From CAVTWS01 sp963738445 (GTDB taxonomy: Bacteria > Actinomycetota > Acidimicrobiia > Acidimicrobiales > SHLQ01), in contig CAVTWS010000015.1 of NCBI GenBank assembly GCA_963738445.1, positions 186,001 through 250,000 of the forward strand: 64,000 nt of DNA, given 5' to 3'. The notes under the pieces are model-generated. The model saw only the letters and a program-made list of their open reading frames with translations. It did no database searches and had not been told where the DNA came from. This document shows positions 26,657 to 35,616 of this stretch, piece after piece. The number at the start of each line of letters is the position of its first letter. Positions within the stretch are counted from its first letter, which is position 1. The position numbers and the translations under genes are program-made.

Positions 26657-28047
26657 GCGTTACGGCCCGGTCGCCGTGGCTCACCTTCGGGCTGGTGGCG
26701 GGTGCCGGCATCATGGGCACGCTCAACTACTCGATCATGTTCGTGGCCTTCCCTGAGCTGCAGGCCACGTTCGACGCTCAGGCCACCGACGTCTCGTGGG
26801 CGATCACCGCGTTCTCCATAACCGTCGCGTCGCTGACGGTGCCGGGCGGATGGTTGGCGGATCGTTTCGGGCGCAAGCGAGTGTTCCTGATCGGGTTGTC
26901 CACGTTCGTGGTCGGCTCCACCTGCGTCGCGTTGGCGCCGTCGTTGCCGTTGCTCGTGGCCGCCCGGATGATCCAGGCGAGCGGACTGGCCTTGGAGAGC
27001 CCGGCCGCGCAGGCGATCGTGCTGGAGGTCTTCCCGCCCGAGCAACGGTCCACCGCCTACGGGGCCTTCGGAGCGCTCGGCGGGATCTTCTCGGCGATCG
27101 GGCCGGCGGTCGGAGGAGCACTGATCGATTCCGTCGGATGGCGCTGGACCTTCGCCTCGAGCATTCCCGTCGCGCTGGTGACGCTGGGGGTCGGCGCGAT
27201 CTACCTCCCCGAGTCCGTGCCGTCGGGCCCGACCCGTCGTCGCCCGGATCTCATCGGCGCCGCGATGTTGATGGTCGGTGTGGCCACGCTGGCTTTGGGG
27301 ATCGTCCAAGCCGATGACTGGGGCTGGGTCGACGAACGGGTCGGAGCGGCGTTGTTGGTGGCCGTGGTGCTGCTGACGACGATGGTGCGCCGGTCGGCCC
27401 GGCATCCCGATCCGATCCTCGACGTGTCGCTCTGGAAGCACAAGAACTTCCGCGTGGGGAGCATGCTCGGCGTGGTCGTGTCGGGACACTTCGGCGCCGT
27501 CTACCTGACCTTCGTGGTGTTCATGACCGACGTGTGGCACCTGAGCCGGTTCCGCGCCGGGCTGGCGGTCGGGGTCGTGACAGTGATCGCGGGCCCGCTC
27601 ACGTTCGTGGCCGGACGATTGGCCGACCGTCGCGGCCATGCCCGGGCCATCGTGCCGGGAACGCTCATGTTCGTCGTGGCCGGTGTGTACTTCCTGGCCC
27701 GACTCGGCGAGGAGCGGCACATCTGGACCGTCTGGATCCCCGGAGCGGTGCTCTACGCCGTGGCGGTTGGGATGGCGCACGCCGCGTCGCAGTCGTCGGC
27801 CATCACCGCAGTCCCGGTGGACAAGCTCGGCATCGGTGGTGCGATGACCCGGATGTTCAACGACATCGGCAACACGATGTGGGTGGCGATCAGCCTGGCC
27901 ATCGTGGCGTCGGCCGACGATCCGATCGATGGCACCCGGGGCGTGCTCGTCACGCTGGTGATCGTCGGCGTGATCGGGACGGCGCTGGCGCTCCAGTTGG
28001 AACGGCCGACCCGCGAACCCGCTGACGCGGCGGTGGCCGCTCCCTGA
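26653..28047 (+). CDS. MFS transporter, DHA2 (14-helix) drug-exporter type
   Basis: The 464-residue protein is a major facilitator with the A-motif GGWLADRFGRKRVFLIG between helices 2 and 3 and the export-type C-motif region GGIFSAIGPAVGGALI in helix 5. Length and helix number fit the DHA2/EmrB group that exports toxic compounds by proton exchange. The ATG start overlaps the nagZ stop (ATGA). Substrate cannot be predicted; coupling with a cell-wall hydrolase may point to a cell-wall fragment, but this is weak. Confidence 0.9.
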   Translation: MSVTARSPWLTFGLVAGAGIMGTLNYSIMFVAFPELQATFDAQATDVSWAITAFSITVASLTVPGGWLADRFGRKRVFLIGLSTFVVGSTCVALAPSLPLLVAARMIQASGLALESPAAQAIVLEVFPPEQRSTAYGAFGALGGIFSAIGPAVGGALIDSVGWRWTFASSIPVALVTLGVGAIYLPESVPSGPTRRRPDLIGAAMLMVGVATLALGIVQADDWGWVDERVGAALLVAVVLLTTMVRRSARHPDPILDVSLWKHKNFRVGSMLGVVVSGHFGAVYLTFVVFMTDVWHLSRFRAGLAVGVVTVIAGPLTFVAGRLADRRGHARAIVPGTLMFVVAGVYFLARLGEERHIWTVWIPGAVLYAVAVGMAHAASQSSAITAVPVDKLGIGGAMTRMFNDIGNTMWVAISLAIVASADDPIDGTRGVLVTLVIVGVIGTALALQLERPTREPADAAVAAP

Positions 28048-28131
28048 CCGACTCTCGGGGCACGACCGGCGTCGGCGCGTCGGCGCGTCGGGGCCCGACG
28101 CCCGATCTCGGCCGCCGTGCGTGGACGGCGT

Positions 28132-28587
28132 TCAGCGGTCCGGGTCAGGTGGTAGGTCGTCAACATCGGCGAGGTCGCGAAGCCGACCAGTGGCGAGCTT
28201 GTTGACGCGGAGATCGTCGATCCCCACGACGGCCACGTCGATCCCATCGAAGGTCATCGTGACGCGTCGCAGGTAGGAGTCATCGAACTGGAGTCCGGTG
28301 GCGAAGGTCAGGATGTCGATCCTCTTCGGTTCGTGTCCGAGCTGCACCACGACATCGGTGTCGAGGAAGTCCTCTGCGGTCAATCCGAGCGAGCCGAAGC
28401 CGAAGTCTTCGAGTGCCGCAAGGATTCGTGAGGCGTTGTCTGGGTCGACGCGAACCCACACGTCGAGATCCTTCGTGTATCGGGGATGGCCGTGCGCGGC
28501 CATGGCATAACCCCCGATGATGAGGAAGCGAACGTCATGGGTAGCGAATGATTCGATGAACTCGCGGAAGTCCTGGTCCAGTTCCAT
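28132..28587 (-). CDS. Nucleotidyltransferase of the MenT/AbiEii-like type
   Basis: This 151-residue protein has the polymerase-beta nucleotidyltransferase core: a GG motif (FLIIGGYAMAAHG), the metal-binding pair in TKDLDVWV and a third Asp in KRIDILTFATG. It matches the DUF6036-type group related to toxins such as MenT and AbiEii. Its start overlaps the 3' end of a small upstream gene by 53 bases. Such pairs are often toxin-antitoxin or defence modules; here the enzyme lacks the larger C-terminal region of AbiEii. Whether it is toxic is unknown. Confidence 0.8.
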   Translation of the reverse strand: MELDQDFREFIESFATHDVRFLIIGGYAMAAHGHPRYTKDLDVWVRVDPDNASRILAALEDFGFGSLGLTAEDFLDTDVVVQLGHEPKRIDILTFATGLQFDDSYLRRVTMTFDGIDVAVVGIDDLRVNKLATGRLRDLADVDDLPPDPDR

Positions 28588-28729
28588 TCGTCCACCCGTG
28601 GTACTCGCGCCGAAGTTCCTCGACCATGCCCACCCGCTCCTCCATCGGGCGGGTCAGCCAGTAGACCCAGGGCTCGTCCCGCTCGTGGCGACGCCTGCGA
28701 ACGACCACACGCTGGATGGGCTCAGGCAT
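28535..28729 (-). CDS. Small partner protein of the nucleotidyltransferase
   Basis: The 64-residue product contains DEPWVYWLTRPMEERVGMVE and ELRREYHGW, a pattern I recall from small proteins encoded just before such nucleotidyltransferases: a basic start, a YW-L-RP-EER helix and a REYHG turn. It overlaps the enzyme gene by 53 bases, so the two must be co-translated. It is the likely antitoxin or specificity partner if this is a toxin-antitoxin module. Confidence 0.65.
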   Translation of the reverse strand: MPEPIQRVVVRRRRHERDEPWVYWLTRPMEERVGMVEELRREYHGWTNGTGPGLPRVHRIIRYP

Positions 28730-28800
28730 GCGGTCAGTCTACCGCTCCTCCACGGACAGGTCGGTCGTGGATCCGACCGTTGCTGTGCGTGTGGCGCCGA

Positions 28801-29478
28801 TCAACTGACTGGCTGGGCCGTCGTCGGCCGAGGGTCGGTTGCCTGGATCGCCCGGACCCCATCGGGGTCCAGCGTGAGGGGCGGGCAGCTGTCGTCGCCG
28901 TGGCACACGAAGTCGGACGCTGACGCCGCCTGGCCGTGGCAGGAGACGCACGACACGCCGAAGCCGTTGACGACCTCAGCCCCGCCCCGACTGATGATTT
29001 CGGTGCCGGCGTCGCTCACCTCGAGCAGGAAGAACTCCCAGTCGCCGCTGGCCGGGTCGAAACCTTGGGCGCGCTTGACCATGGCCTCGGTGGGGAACAG
29101 CTGAATGACCGTGCCCACGGGGTAGGGGCCCGGCCGCTCCCGGGCGGCGACGGCCAGCGCATCGTCGAGGTGGCCGAGTCGGTTGTCGACGAAGAAGCCG
29201 TCGACCGGCGTCATGGCGGCCAGGTTTGTGAAGTCGTCGGCGCTCAGCTCTCGGTCCTCGAGGATCGAATGCTCGCCGGGTGGCTCGGTGGTGGGATGGC
29301 TCGAGTCCATGGTCGCGCTTGTCGCCGTGACGATCGTGGCCTCGAGCTGCGTGGAGCCTGGGGCGGCGGTCGAGTCGTCACCGCAGCCGGTGAGCGACAT
29401 CGGCGCCAGGAGCGCGACGGCGATCGCGGCGAGTGCCCGACACACGCGACACCGAACCTGACGTGGCCCCATCCACAT
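28801..29478 (-). CDS. Lipoprotein with a c-type heme site, cytochrome P460-like
   Basis: The 225-residue protein has a lipoprotein signal ending SLTGC, a Ser/Thr/Pro-rich linker and a domain of about 150 residues with PYPVGTVIQLFPTEAMVKR and a C-terminal CVSCHGQA heme-binding site. This order matches the cytochrome P460 family, in which heme is bound at a late CxxCH motif. It may oxidise a small nitrogen compound or simply carry electrons; the sequence does not decide this. Two further cysteines (DFVCHGDDSCP) follow the heme site. It is transcribed alone on the minus strand. Confidence 0.75.
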   Translation of the reverse strand: MWMGPRQVRCRVCRALAAIAVALLAPMSLTGCGDDSTAAPGSTQLEATIVTATSATMDSSHPTTEPPGEHSILEDRELSADDFTNLAAMTPVDGFFVDNRLGHLDDALAVAARERPGPYPVGTVIQLFPTEAMVKRAQGFDPASGDWEFFLLEVSDAGTEIISRGGAEVVNGFGVSCVSCHGQAASASDFVCHGDDSCPPLTLDPDGVRAIQATDPRPTTAQPVS

Positions 29479-29589
29479 GACCGTACCGTCGGGTCACCGC
29501 ACGGAGGTGGTCCCGCATCGGCTGCCCGGCGGTCACGACTGGTGCACGGTACGGTCCCATGATGCTGAGATGGCCGGGACGGCGCCTCC

Positions 29590-30732
29590 CTACAGCGCGG
29601 CGTAGAGGGCGCTGAAGATGGGGTCCCAGCGGGGGTCCGACCGGGTGGGCCCCCACCACAGCCGGTTCATGGCATAGCCCAGCGACATGCCCGTATCGGG
29701 GTCGACGATGCCGAGCGAGCCGCCGCTGCCGTTGTGACCGTAGGTGCGGGTGCCGGGGCCGAACGGCCATTCCGGGATGGTGTGTTCGAAGCCGAGACCG
29801 AACGCGGTGGGCAGCTCCATGACCAGGTCGTCGCCCCGCACGTGGCACCGGCCGAACTCCTCCACCAGCTCGGGTGGCGCCAAGTCCAACTGTCGGGTGC
29901 GCCCACCGCAGGCCAACACGGCATAGAGGCGGTCGAGGGCCCGGGCATTTGCGTGCATGTTGGCGGCCGGGATCTCGGCCCGGCGGAACGTGTCGGTGAC
30001 GCAATGGTTGGGGTCGTTGGAGTCCGGCGGGTTGCCGAACGACTTGGGACCGAGCGACGTCTTGGGGTCCCAGCGGTCGAAGAAGGTGCCGTCGGGCGAC
30101 ATCTCCACCACCAGGTCGGCCGTCCGGGTGTCGTCGCTCTCCGGTAACGGCATCAGCAGATCGACACCGAGCGGCACCCCGAGCTCGTCGTGGATCAGCT
30201 GGCCGACCGTGCGCCCGGTCGCTCGCCGGAGCACCTCGCCCACCAGGTGCCCGTACGTCACGCCGTGGTAGCCGTGACCCGCTCCCAGCTCCCACCAGGG
30301 AGCCTGGGCGGCCAGGGCGGAGGTCATGGCGTCCCAGTCGCTCAGCGACCCGAACGGCATGCGGGCACCGATCGCCGAGAGCCCGGCCTCGTGGGTGAGC
30401 AGATGGCGCACCAGGACACCGGATTTGCCCTCGGCCGCGAACTCGGGCCAGTAGTCGGCCACCGGACGGTCGAGGTCGACGAGGTCTCGGGCCACGGCCC
30501 ACATGGTGGCTATGGCCACCACACCCTTCGTGCAGGAGAACACGCACACCAGGGTGTCTCGCTGCCAGGGCCGGGTCCGGGCGGCGTCGAGGTGCCCACC
30601 CCACACGTCGACCACGTTGCGACCGTTGACGCTGACCGACAGGCAGGCGCCCAGCTCCAGGCCGTCGGCCAGGTTCTGGGCGAAGGCCTCGCGCACGGCG
30701 GCGAAGGCGGGGTCGTGGGTACCGTCGATCAT
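29590..30732 (-). CDS. Serine beta-lactamase-family hydrolase (class C/esterase type)
   Basis: The 380-residue protein has the class C beta-lactamase fold used by many esterases: catalytic Ser-x-x-Lys in FSCTKG, a Tyr motif in GVTYGHLVGEV and a late HNGSGG loop in place of the KTG triad. It lacks a signal peptide, so it acts in the cytoplasm, more like EstB-type esterases or lactonases than antibiotic-resistance enzymes. The ATG giving MIDGTHDPAF is the best start. It is the last gene of the minus-strand catabolic operon. Confidence 0.88.
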   Translation of the reverse strand: MIDGTHDPAFAAVREAFAQNLADGLELGACLSVSVNGRNVVDVWGGHLDAARTRPWQRDTLVCVFSCTKGVVAIATMWAVARDLVDLDRPVADYWPEFAAEGKSGVLVRHLLTHEAGLSAIGARMPFGSLSDWDAMTSALAAQAPWWELGAGHGYHGVTYGHLVGEVLRRATGRTVGQLIHDELGVPLGVDLLMPLPESDDTRTADLVVEMSPDGTFFDRWDPKTSLGPKSFGNPPDSNDPNHCVTDTFRRAEIPAANMHANARALDRLYAVLACGGRTRQLDLAPPELVEEFGRCHVRGDDLVMELPTAFGLGFEHTIPEWPFGPGTRTYGHNGSGGSLGIVDPDTGMSLGYAMNRLWWGPTRSDPRWDPIFSALYAAL

Positions 30733-30746
30733 GCCGGGAACCCCTC

Positions 30747-31187
30747 TCAACGCAGGGCCCTCGTCGCTTCGGGATTGTGGAATTCCTTCCACCCGCACAC
30801 ATCGCCATCGCGGAACCGCAGTACGCCGATGTACCGGTTCTGGTAGGCGTTGCCGTTGTGGGCCACGGTGGCGTCGCTGTGGTACTCGGCGATCAGCAGA
30901 TCGGGGTCGAGGCCGTCGTGGATCTCGTCGATGTGGAGGGTGAACGACGAGAACATGGCGAAGGTTTGCTTGCTCATGGCCAGCCATGCGGCTCGACCCT
31001 CGACCGGGTTGGGCATGAACTTCGGCCCGTAGGGCAACTCGAACAGCAGGTCCTCGGCCACCAATGTCTCGAGGTCGTCGTACTTCCCGGCCGAGATGGC
31101 CGCGGTCACCGCCTCGAACGTCGATCGGTTCACCGCCCGGCGAGCGTCATCGACGGCATGGTCGGTCGTGTTTGGGCGGTCGGTCAT
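30747..31187 (-). CDS. SnoaL-like / ketosteroid isomerase-like protein
   Basis: This 146-residue protein has the NTF2-like cone fold pattern with an N-terminal helix (RSTFEAVTAAISAGKYDDLE), LVAEDLLFELPYGP and a late FRDGDVCGWKEFHNP strand pair. Members act as isomerases, dehydratases or small-molecule-binding proteins. The start overlaps the upstream LLM gene stop by four bases. Its place in the operon suggests it handles an intermediate made by the oxidoreductases around it. Confidence 0.82.
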   Translation of the reverse strand: MTDRPNTTDHAVDDARRAVNRSTFEAVTAAISAGKYDDLETLVAEDLLFELPYGPKFMPNPVEGRAAWLAMSKQTFAMFSSFTLHIDEIHDGLDPDLLIAEYHSDATVAHNGNAYQNRYIGVLRFRDGDVCGWKEFHNPEATRALR

Positions 31188-32158
31188 GGTCGGTCTCCTT
31201 GGGTCGTGGCCAGGTCGCTCAGGACGCGTACACAGTCGGCTCGAGACGCCGCCGGATCGTCGCCGACTCCGAATGGAGACAGCACCACCTCGTCGGCCCC
31301 GGCGTCGAACAGCGACTGGATGCGCTCGGCCAGGGTGTCTTCGTCGCCCCACACCACCGCGGCGTCGAGCATGGCGTCGCTCCAGCGGCGGCCGTCGAGC
31401 GCCACGCCGGCCGCTTCGAACATGGCCCGGTAGAACGGCATCTGCGGGTAGATGCCGAGGTCGGCCGCGGCCATGGCGTGCACGGCCTCCCGGTCGCGAG
31501 ACAGCGCACACGGCAACTCGGCCACCAACGGTGGAACGGCCGAACGGCCGGCCTCGCCGGCGCCGGCCACCATGGCTGGGAGGACGACCTGGTGCAGGTA
31601 TGGCGCCGGGCCGAGCCAGCACAGGGCACCGTCGCTGTGGCCGCCCGCCACCCTCGCCATCTGGGGCCGCAAGACGCCGAGCATGACCGGGACCGCGGTG
31701 TCGGGTGATCCGATGCCGGCCCCGTCCACGTCGAGGAACGCCTGCACCTGGTAGCGCTCACCGCGATGATCGACTGCCCCCGTGGCCAGCAACGTGCGCA
31801 CGACGTCGAGGTACTCACGGCAGTGCGAGACCGGTCGGTCGAAGTCGACGCCGTACATCTTCATGACCGGTTCGTGGCTCGGTCCCACGCCGAGCCGGAA
31901 CCGCCCGGAGCAGGCTGCGTTGGCGGTGGCGGCCTGCTGGGCGGCCACCACGGGATGGCGAGGCCAGGTGGGGATCACCGCCACGCCGAGCGACAGCCGG
32001 TTGGTGGACGAGCCGGCCAGGGCCAGCGCCATGACCGGGTCGAACCCGAATGCGGCACCCAACCACAGCCCATGGAACCCCTGGGCTTCGGTGGCCGCGG
32101 CGAGATCGCGAACGGCGGCCAGGCTGCGGGTCTCGGGATAGAGCAGCGACAGCTTCAC
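31184..32158 (-). CDS. LLM-class (F420-type) oxidoreductase
   Basis: The 324-residue protein belongs to the luciferase-like superfamily, with a TIM barrel, the segment ALAGSSTNRLSLGVAVIP and RFRLGVGPSHEPVMKMYG. In Actinobacteria such proteins mostly use coenzyme F420. It starts with GTG giving MKLSLLYPETRS, the usual N-terminus of this group. The C-terminal part (DEDTLAERIQSLFDAGADEVVL) is typical of the family. Substrate unknown; it shares an operon with a second LLM protein. Confidence 0.87.
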   Translation of the reverse strand: MKLSLLYPETRSLAAVRDLAAATEAQGFHGLWLGAAFGFDPVMALALAGSSTNRLSLGVAVIPTWPRHPVVAAQQAATANAACSGRFRLGVGPSHEPVMKMYGVDFDRPVSHCREYLDVVRTLLATGAVDHRGERYQVQAFLDVDGAGIGSPDTAVPVMLGVLRPQMARVAGGHSDGALCWLGPAPYLHQVVLPAMVAGAGEAGRSAVPPLVAELPCALSRDREAVHAMAAADLGIYPQMPFYRAMFEAAGVALDGRRWSDAMLDAAVVWGDEDTLAERIQSLFDAGADEVVLSPFGVGDDPAASRADCVRVLSDLATTQGDRP

Positions 32159-32174
32159 GTGGTCACCTTCAGGC

Positions 32175-32963
32175 TCATCGGGGCACGTTCGGGGATCCGA
32201 TGGGACCGGCCAGGTAGCCACCGTCGATGATGAACTCGGCCCCCGTGCAATACGACGATTCGTCGGACAGCAAGAACGCCACCATGTGGGCGACCTCGTC
32301 GACGGACCCGACCCGGCCCAGCGGCACCGCGGCCCCCATGGCGGCGATCGGGTCACCGCCGGGAGGCATCCCACCCAGCAACATCGGGGTATCGATCGGA
32401 CCCGGGTGGATCGAGTTCACCCTGACATGTTTGCGGGCCAGCTCCAGCGCCGCCACCTTCGTGAGCCCGCGCAGGGCGAACTTCGACGACACGTACCCGG
32501 AGACCCCCCAGGCGCCCACGAAGCCGTTCACCGACGAGATGTTGACGATGCTGCCACCGCCGGCGGCCACGATGGCGGGGGCCACCACGTGGATGCCCGT
32601 GTACGCCCCGATCTGGTTGACCTCGATGATGGCCCGGTAGTCGTCGACGCTGGTCTTGAGGATCGACTTCGGGGGTCCACTGATGCCGGCGTTGTTGACC
32701 AGGGCGTTCACCGGGCCGAAGGCGTCCTGGGCGGCGGCCAGCGCGGCGCGCCAGTCGGCCTCGGACCGCACGTCGAGGTGGTGGTAGCGCGCCACCGGGC
32801 CGATGGCCGCGGCCACAACGTTTCCGGCCTCGTCGTCGACGTCAGCGACCAGCACCTTGGCCCCCTGGGCGGCCAACAGTCGGGCCTCGGCCGCGCCCTG
32901 GCCGCCGGCGGAGCCGGTGACGATCGCTACCCGTCCGTCCAACCGATCCGACATGTCACTCAT
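32175..32963 (-). CDS. Short-chain dehydrogenase/reductase
   Basis: The 262-residue protein is a classical SDR with the nucleotide-binding TGSAGGQGAAEA motif, NNAG, catalytic Ser in VNISSVNGFVG, and Tyr-x3-Lys in SGYVSSKFAL. The Asp at the end of beta2 (VADVDDE) predicts NAD rather than NADP. It is similar to 3-alpha/20-beta-hydroxysteroid-type dehydrogenases. The MSDMSDRLDG start is used; the frame is open further upstream inside the next gene. It overlaps that gene by four bases. Confidence 0.92.
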   Translation of the reverse strand: MSDMSDRLDGRVAIVTGSAGGQGAAEARLLAAQGAKVLVADVDDEAGNVVAAAIGPVARYHHLDVRSEADWRAALAAAQDAFGPVNALVNNAGISGPPKSILKTSVDDYRAIIEVNQIGAYTGIHVVAPAIVAAGGGSIVNISSVNGFVGAWGVSGYVSSKFALRGLTKVAALELARKHVRVNSIHPGPIDTPMLLGGMPPGGDPIAAMGAAVPLGRVGSVDEVAHMVAFLLSDESSYCTGAEFIIDGGYLAGPIGSPNVPR

Positions 32964-34156
32964 GGTGCGCTCCTGTTCTCGAACCCGGGGATGAGCTCCT
33001 CGCCGACGCGCCGGATGCTGGCCATCACCTCGTCGTGGCCGAGGTGCCCGAACTGCATGAGACACATCAGACGGTCGAAGCCGACGTCACGGTACTTCTC
33101 GATCTTGCGTCGGCAGGTCGCCACGTCGCCGATGATCACCGAGTCCTGGTCGGCCAGGGCCTCGTAGGCCTCGAGGGGGTCGATCGGCTGGTCAAGCACC
33201 TGGCGATTCATGAGCCGAATGATGGGGTTGGGATCGTCGGGGTCGAGGTCACCGAGCACCTTCGAGGCGTCGACCACAGCCCTCCCCCGGCCGGGGTCGC
33301 CGGCGTTCACGTTGCCGCGGATCAGGTTGGTCCAGATCTTGCGGGGCACGGAGAACACCTTGGGGGCGGCGTTGACGTACCACATGGCCGCCTCGGCGGC
33401 CCGGCTACGGATGGCGTCGTCGACCGTGTCGGTGCAGTGCACGAAGGTGAACACGGCCCGTTGGTCGTTCACCACCCGTCCCACCGGGTCGGTCGACTCG
33501 GCCAGTCCGGCGTCGTACTCGGTGAGCATCTCCTCCAGCACCGACACCGGCGACAGCAACGTGGTGCACAGCACGCCCATGCCCAGTTGGCCGGCCAGTC
33601 TGAAGCTGCCCGGCGACGAGACGGTCTGCCACAGGCGCGGGTGGGGTGTCTGCACCGGCTGGGGCACCAGCGTCCGGGCCGGGATCTGGAGGCGCTCCGA
33701 CGACCAGCTGAACGCGGGTTCGGTCCAGGCGGTGACCATGAGCCGAGCCGCCTCTTCGAGCTCGATCAGGGTGTCGTCGCCGTCGATCTCGAACGTGGCC
33801 CATTCGGCGCCGCCGGATCGGGCCAGCCCAACCTCGACCCGGCCGCCCGAGAGGTGGTCGAGCACGGCGATGCGTTCGGCCACCCGCAGCGGGTGGTTGA
33901 TGCGGAAGGGGGTGAGCACGCCGGCGTGGCCGACCCGGAGGTTGGTGGTGCGGGCGGCGATGGCCACGTTCATCAGCTCGGGCGCGCCGGAGTGAGAGAA
34001 CTCGGGAGTGCAATGGTGCTCCACGGACCACCAGCAGCCGTAACCGAGTTGGTCGGCCAACGCGGCCTGGGTCAGGGCATCGGCGAACACCTGGGACTGG
34101 ACGTCGGGTCCGGTGGGTCCAGGCCGTTGCAGCTCGTTGAACAGGTCGAAGATCAC
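32960..34156 (-). CDS. LLM-class flavin or F420-dependent monooxygenase-like protein
   Basis: The 398-residue protein resembles the bacterial luciferase-like monooxygenases with WWSVEHHCTPEFSHSGAPE near the N-terminus (a variant of the EHH motif), RVGHAGVLTPFRINHPLRVAE and HLSGGRVEVGLARSGG. It has a long C-terminal extension ending GFENRSAP. The GTG giving VIFDLFNELQRP is the best start. Two LLM proteins in one operon often act on successive or related steps. Substrate unknown. Confidence 0.86.
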   Translation of the reverse strand: MIFDLFNELQRPGPTGPDVQSQVFADALTQAALADQLGYGCWWSVEHHCTPEFSHSGAPELMNVAIAARTTNLRVGHAGVLTPFRINHPLRVAERIAVLDHLSGGRVEVGLARSGGAEWATFEIDGDDTLIELEEAARLMVTAWTEPAFSWSSERLQIPARTLVPQPVQTPHPRLWQTVSSPGSFRLAGQLGMGVLCTTLLSPVSVLEEMLTEYDAGLAESTDPVGRVVNDQRAVFTFVHCTDTVDDAIRSRAAEAAMWYVNAAPKVFSVPRKIWTNLIRGNVNAGDPGRGRAVVDASKVLGDLDPDDPNPIIRLMNRQVLDQPIDPLEAYEALADQDSVIIGDVATCRRKIEKYRDVGFDRLMCLMQFGHLGHDEVMASIRRVGEELIPGFENRSAP

Positions 34157-34166
34157 GCCCGCCGCC

Positions 34167-35111
34167 TCACAGGATCGCCACCGGGTTGATGGGCGAGCCG
34201 GTGCCGCCGGCGATGCGCAGCGGCGAGACGATGAACTGGAACTCGTAGCGCCCGACCTCGGCACAGGCGTCGGCCAGGCCGTCGAGGCGAAGGTTGTCGA
34301 GCAGGTGGACGCCCATGCCGACGAGCAGACACTGGTGCAGCGGCATCGACCAGCGGTTCGAGTTGCCGGGGAGCGGATCGGACACACCGTCGGCGCCCAG
34401 TACCGCGGGATCGGCATCGACCAGCCACGGCACGCATTCGGGGTCCAGGCCGGCGAGGCCTCCCTGGTTGGGCTCCCAGGGCCCGAGCGCGGCTCGCCGC
34501 CGGTCTCGACCCGTGTGGACCAGCAGGATGTCGCCGGGCTCGGCGCGCACCCCCTGCGCCGCGCAGGTGGCATCGAGCTCGTCGGGACCCACCGCCTCGC
34601 CCGGCTCCAGCCACGGTACGCCGCGTTGGCGCGGCACGTCGATGAGCACGCCTCGGCCCACGATGCCGCCGAAACCCGCGTCGATGGCGCCGTGCCGGGC
34701 ACCTCGGGTGGTCACGTCGGAGGCCGGGTGCCCGTTGTACATGTGCCCGTCGACGAACACGTGGCACAGGGCATCGATGTGGGAAACGGCCATGCCGTGG
34801 AACGCCACGCCCACGAAGTCCATCGCGGCTTGGAGGACATCGGGGCCGAAGGAGCCGCACACGTCCCCGCCCATCACCATGTGGTGCAACGCCGGGTTGG
34901 GGTTGTCGACACCGGGTCGCACGGCCAGGTCCCGGCCGCACGCCACCACCCGGCCGTCGACGGCCAGGGCAGCCGCCCGCTGCACTCGGTCGGGAGTGAG
35001 CAGGTTGAGGGCGCCCCGCTCGTCGTCGTCACCGAAGCGACCCCAACGCTTGGCCAGCGCGAACAGCTCGTCGCCCCGCTCGGGGGTGACGCGGGCGACC
35101 GGGTCAGCCAT
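34167..35111 (-). CDS. Cyclase-family metal-dependent hydrolase (kynurenine formamidase-like)
   Basis: This 314-residue protein matches the cyclase superfamily (kynurenine formamidase-related), with the metal-binding HxDxxxH motif in VSHIDALCHVF and further His in RWSMPLHQCLLV. The enzymes hydrolyse amides, lactones or cyclic compounds. It sits between a VOC protein and the LLM/SDR genes, overlapping the VOC gene by eight bases. A ring-opening or lactone-hydrolysis step in the pathway is a reasonable guess. Confidence 0.87.
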   Translation of the reverse strand: MADPVARVTPERGDELFALAKRWGRFGDDDERGALNLLTPDRVQRAAALAVDGRVVACGRDLAVRPGVDNPNPALHHMVMGGDVCGSFGPDVLQAAMDFVGVAFHGMAVSHIDALCHVFVDGHMYNGHPASDVTTRGARHGAIDAGFGGIVGRGVLIDVPRQRGVPWLEPGEAVGPDELDATCAAQGVRAEPGDILLVHTGRDRRRAALGPWEPNQGGLAGLDPECVPWLVDADPAVLGADGVSDPLPGNSNRWSMPLHQCLLVGMGVHLLDNLRLDGLADACAEVGRYEFQFIVSPLRIAGGTGSPINPVAIL

Positions 35112-35616
35112 CAGATGTCCTCCGCGGCAGATCGTCGATGCGGCTGCCTAGCACACCGGGCGCGTACTCGATCAGCTCGACGATCAAGCCGTCGGGGTCG
35201 CGGCACGAGCACACGTTCACGATCCCGGCCCGGTATGCCGAAGCCGGGGCCGATATGAACTCGATCCCCCGGGCCGACAGGTCCTCGTAGGCGGCGGCCA
35301 CGTTGTCGGTTCGCAGGGCGATGATGCGAGGGACCCGGAGCTCGCGGGCGATGTCGGGTGGCGGGAGCAGCTCGGGCTCGAGCCATTCGATGAGGTCCAG
35401 CCGGGTGTGCTCGGGTCCGTCGCCGATCCCCAGCAGCGCACCGCGACCCTGAGCGGCCGGCATGCCGAAGTTGCGGGCCACCATCGGGGGCCAGATGACG
35501 TCTCGGTTGTCACGCAGGACCCGGAACCCCAGCGTGGTGTAGAAGTCGAGTGAACGTTCGAAGTCGGTCACCTCCACGGTGAAGTGGAAGATCGACTGCA
35601 CCTGCCAGTCGGCCAT
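35104..35616 (-). CDS. VOC-superfamily (glyoxalase/dioxygenase-type) protein
   Basis: The 170-residue protein has two beta-alpha-beta-beta-beta modules: FHFTVEVTDFERSLDFYTTLGF at the start and a later CRDPDGLIVELIEY metal-site segment. The His near the start and the Glu near the end are typical VOC metal ligands. It could be a dioxygenase, an epimerase or a resistance protein. Its ATG overlaps the stop of the acyl-CoA synthetase gene by one base. Confidence 0.87.
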   Translation of the reverse strand: MADWQVQSIFHFTVEVTDFERSLDFYTTLGFRVLRDNRDVIWPPMVARNFGMPAAQGRGALLGIGDGPEHTRLDLIEWLEPELLPPPDIARELRVPRIIALRTDNVAAAYEDLSARGIEFISAPASAYRAGIVNVCSCRDPDGLIVELIEYAPGVLGSRIDDLPRRTSDG

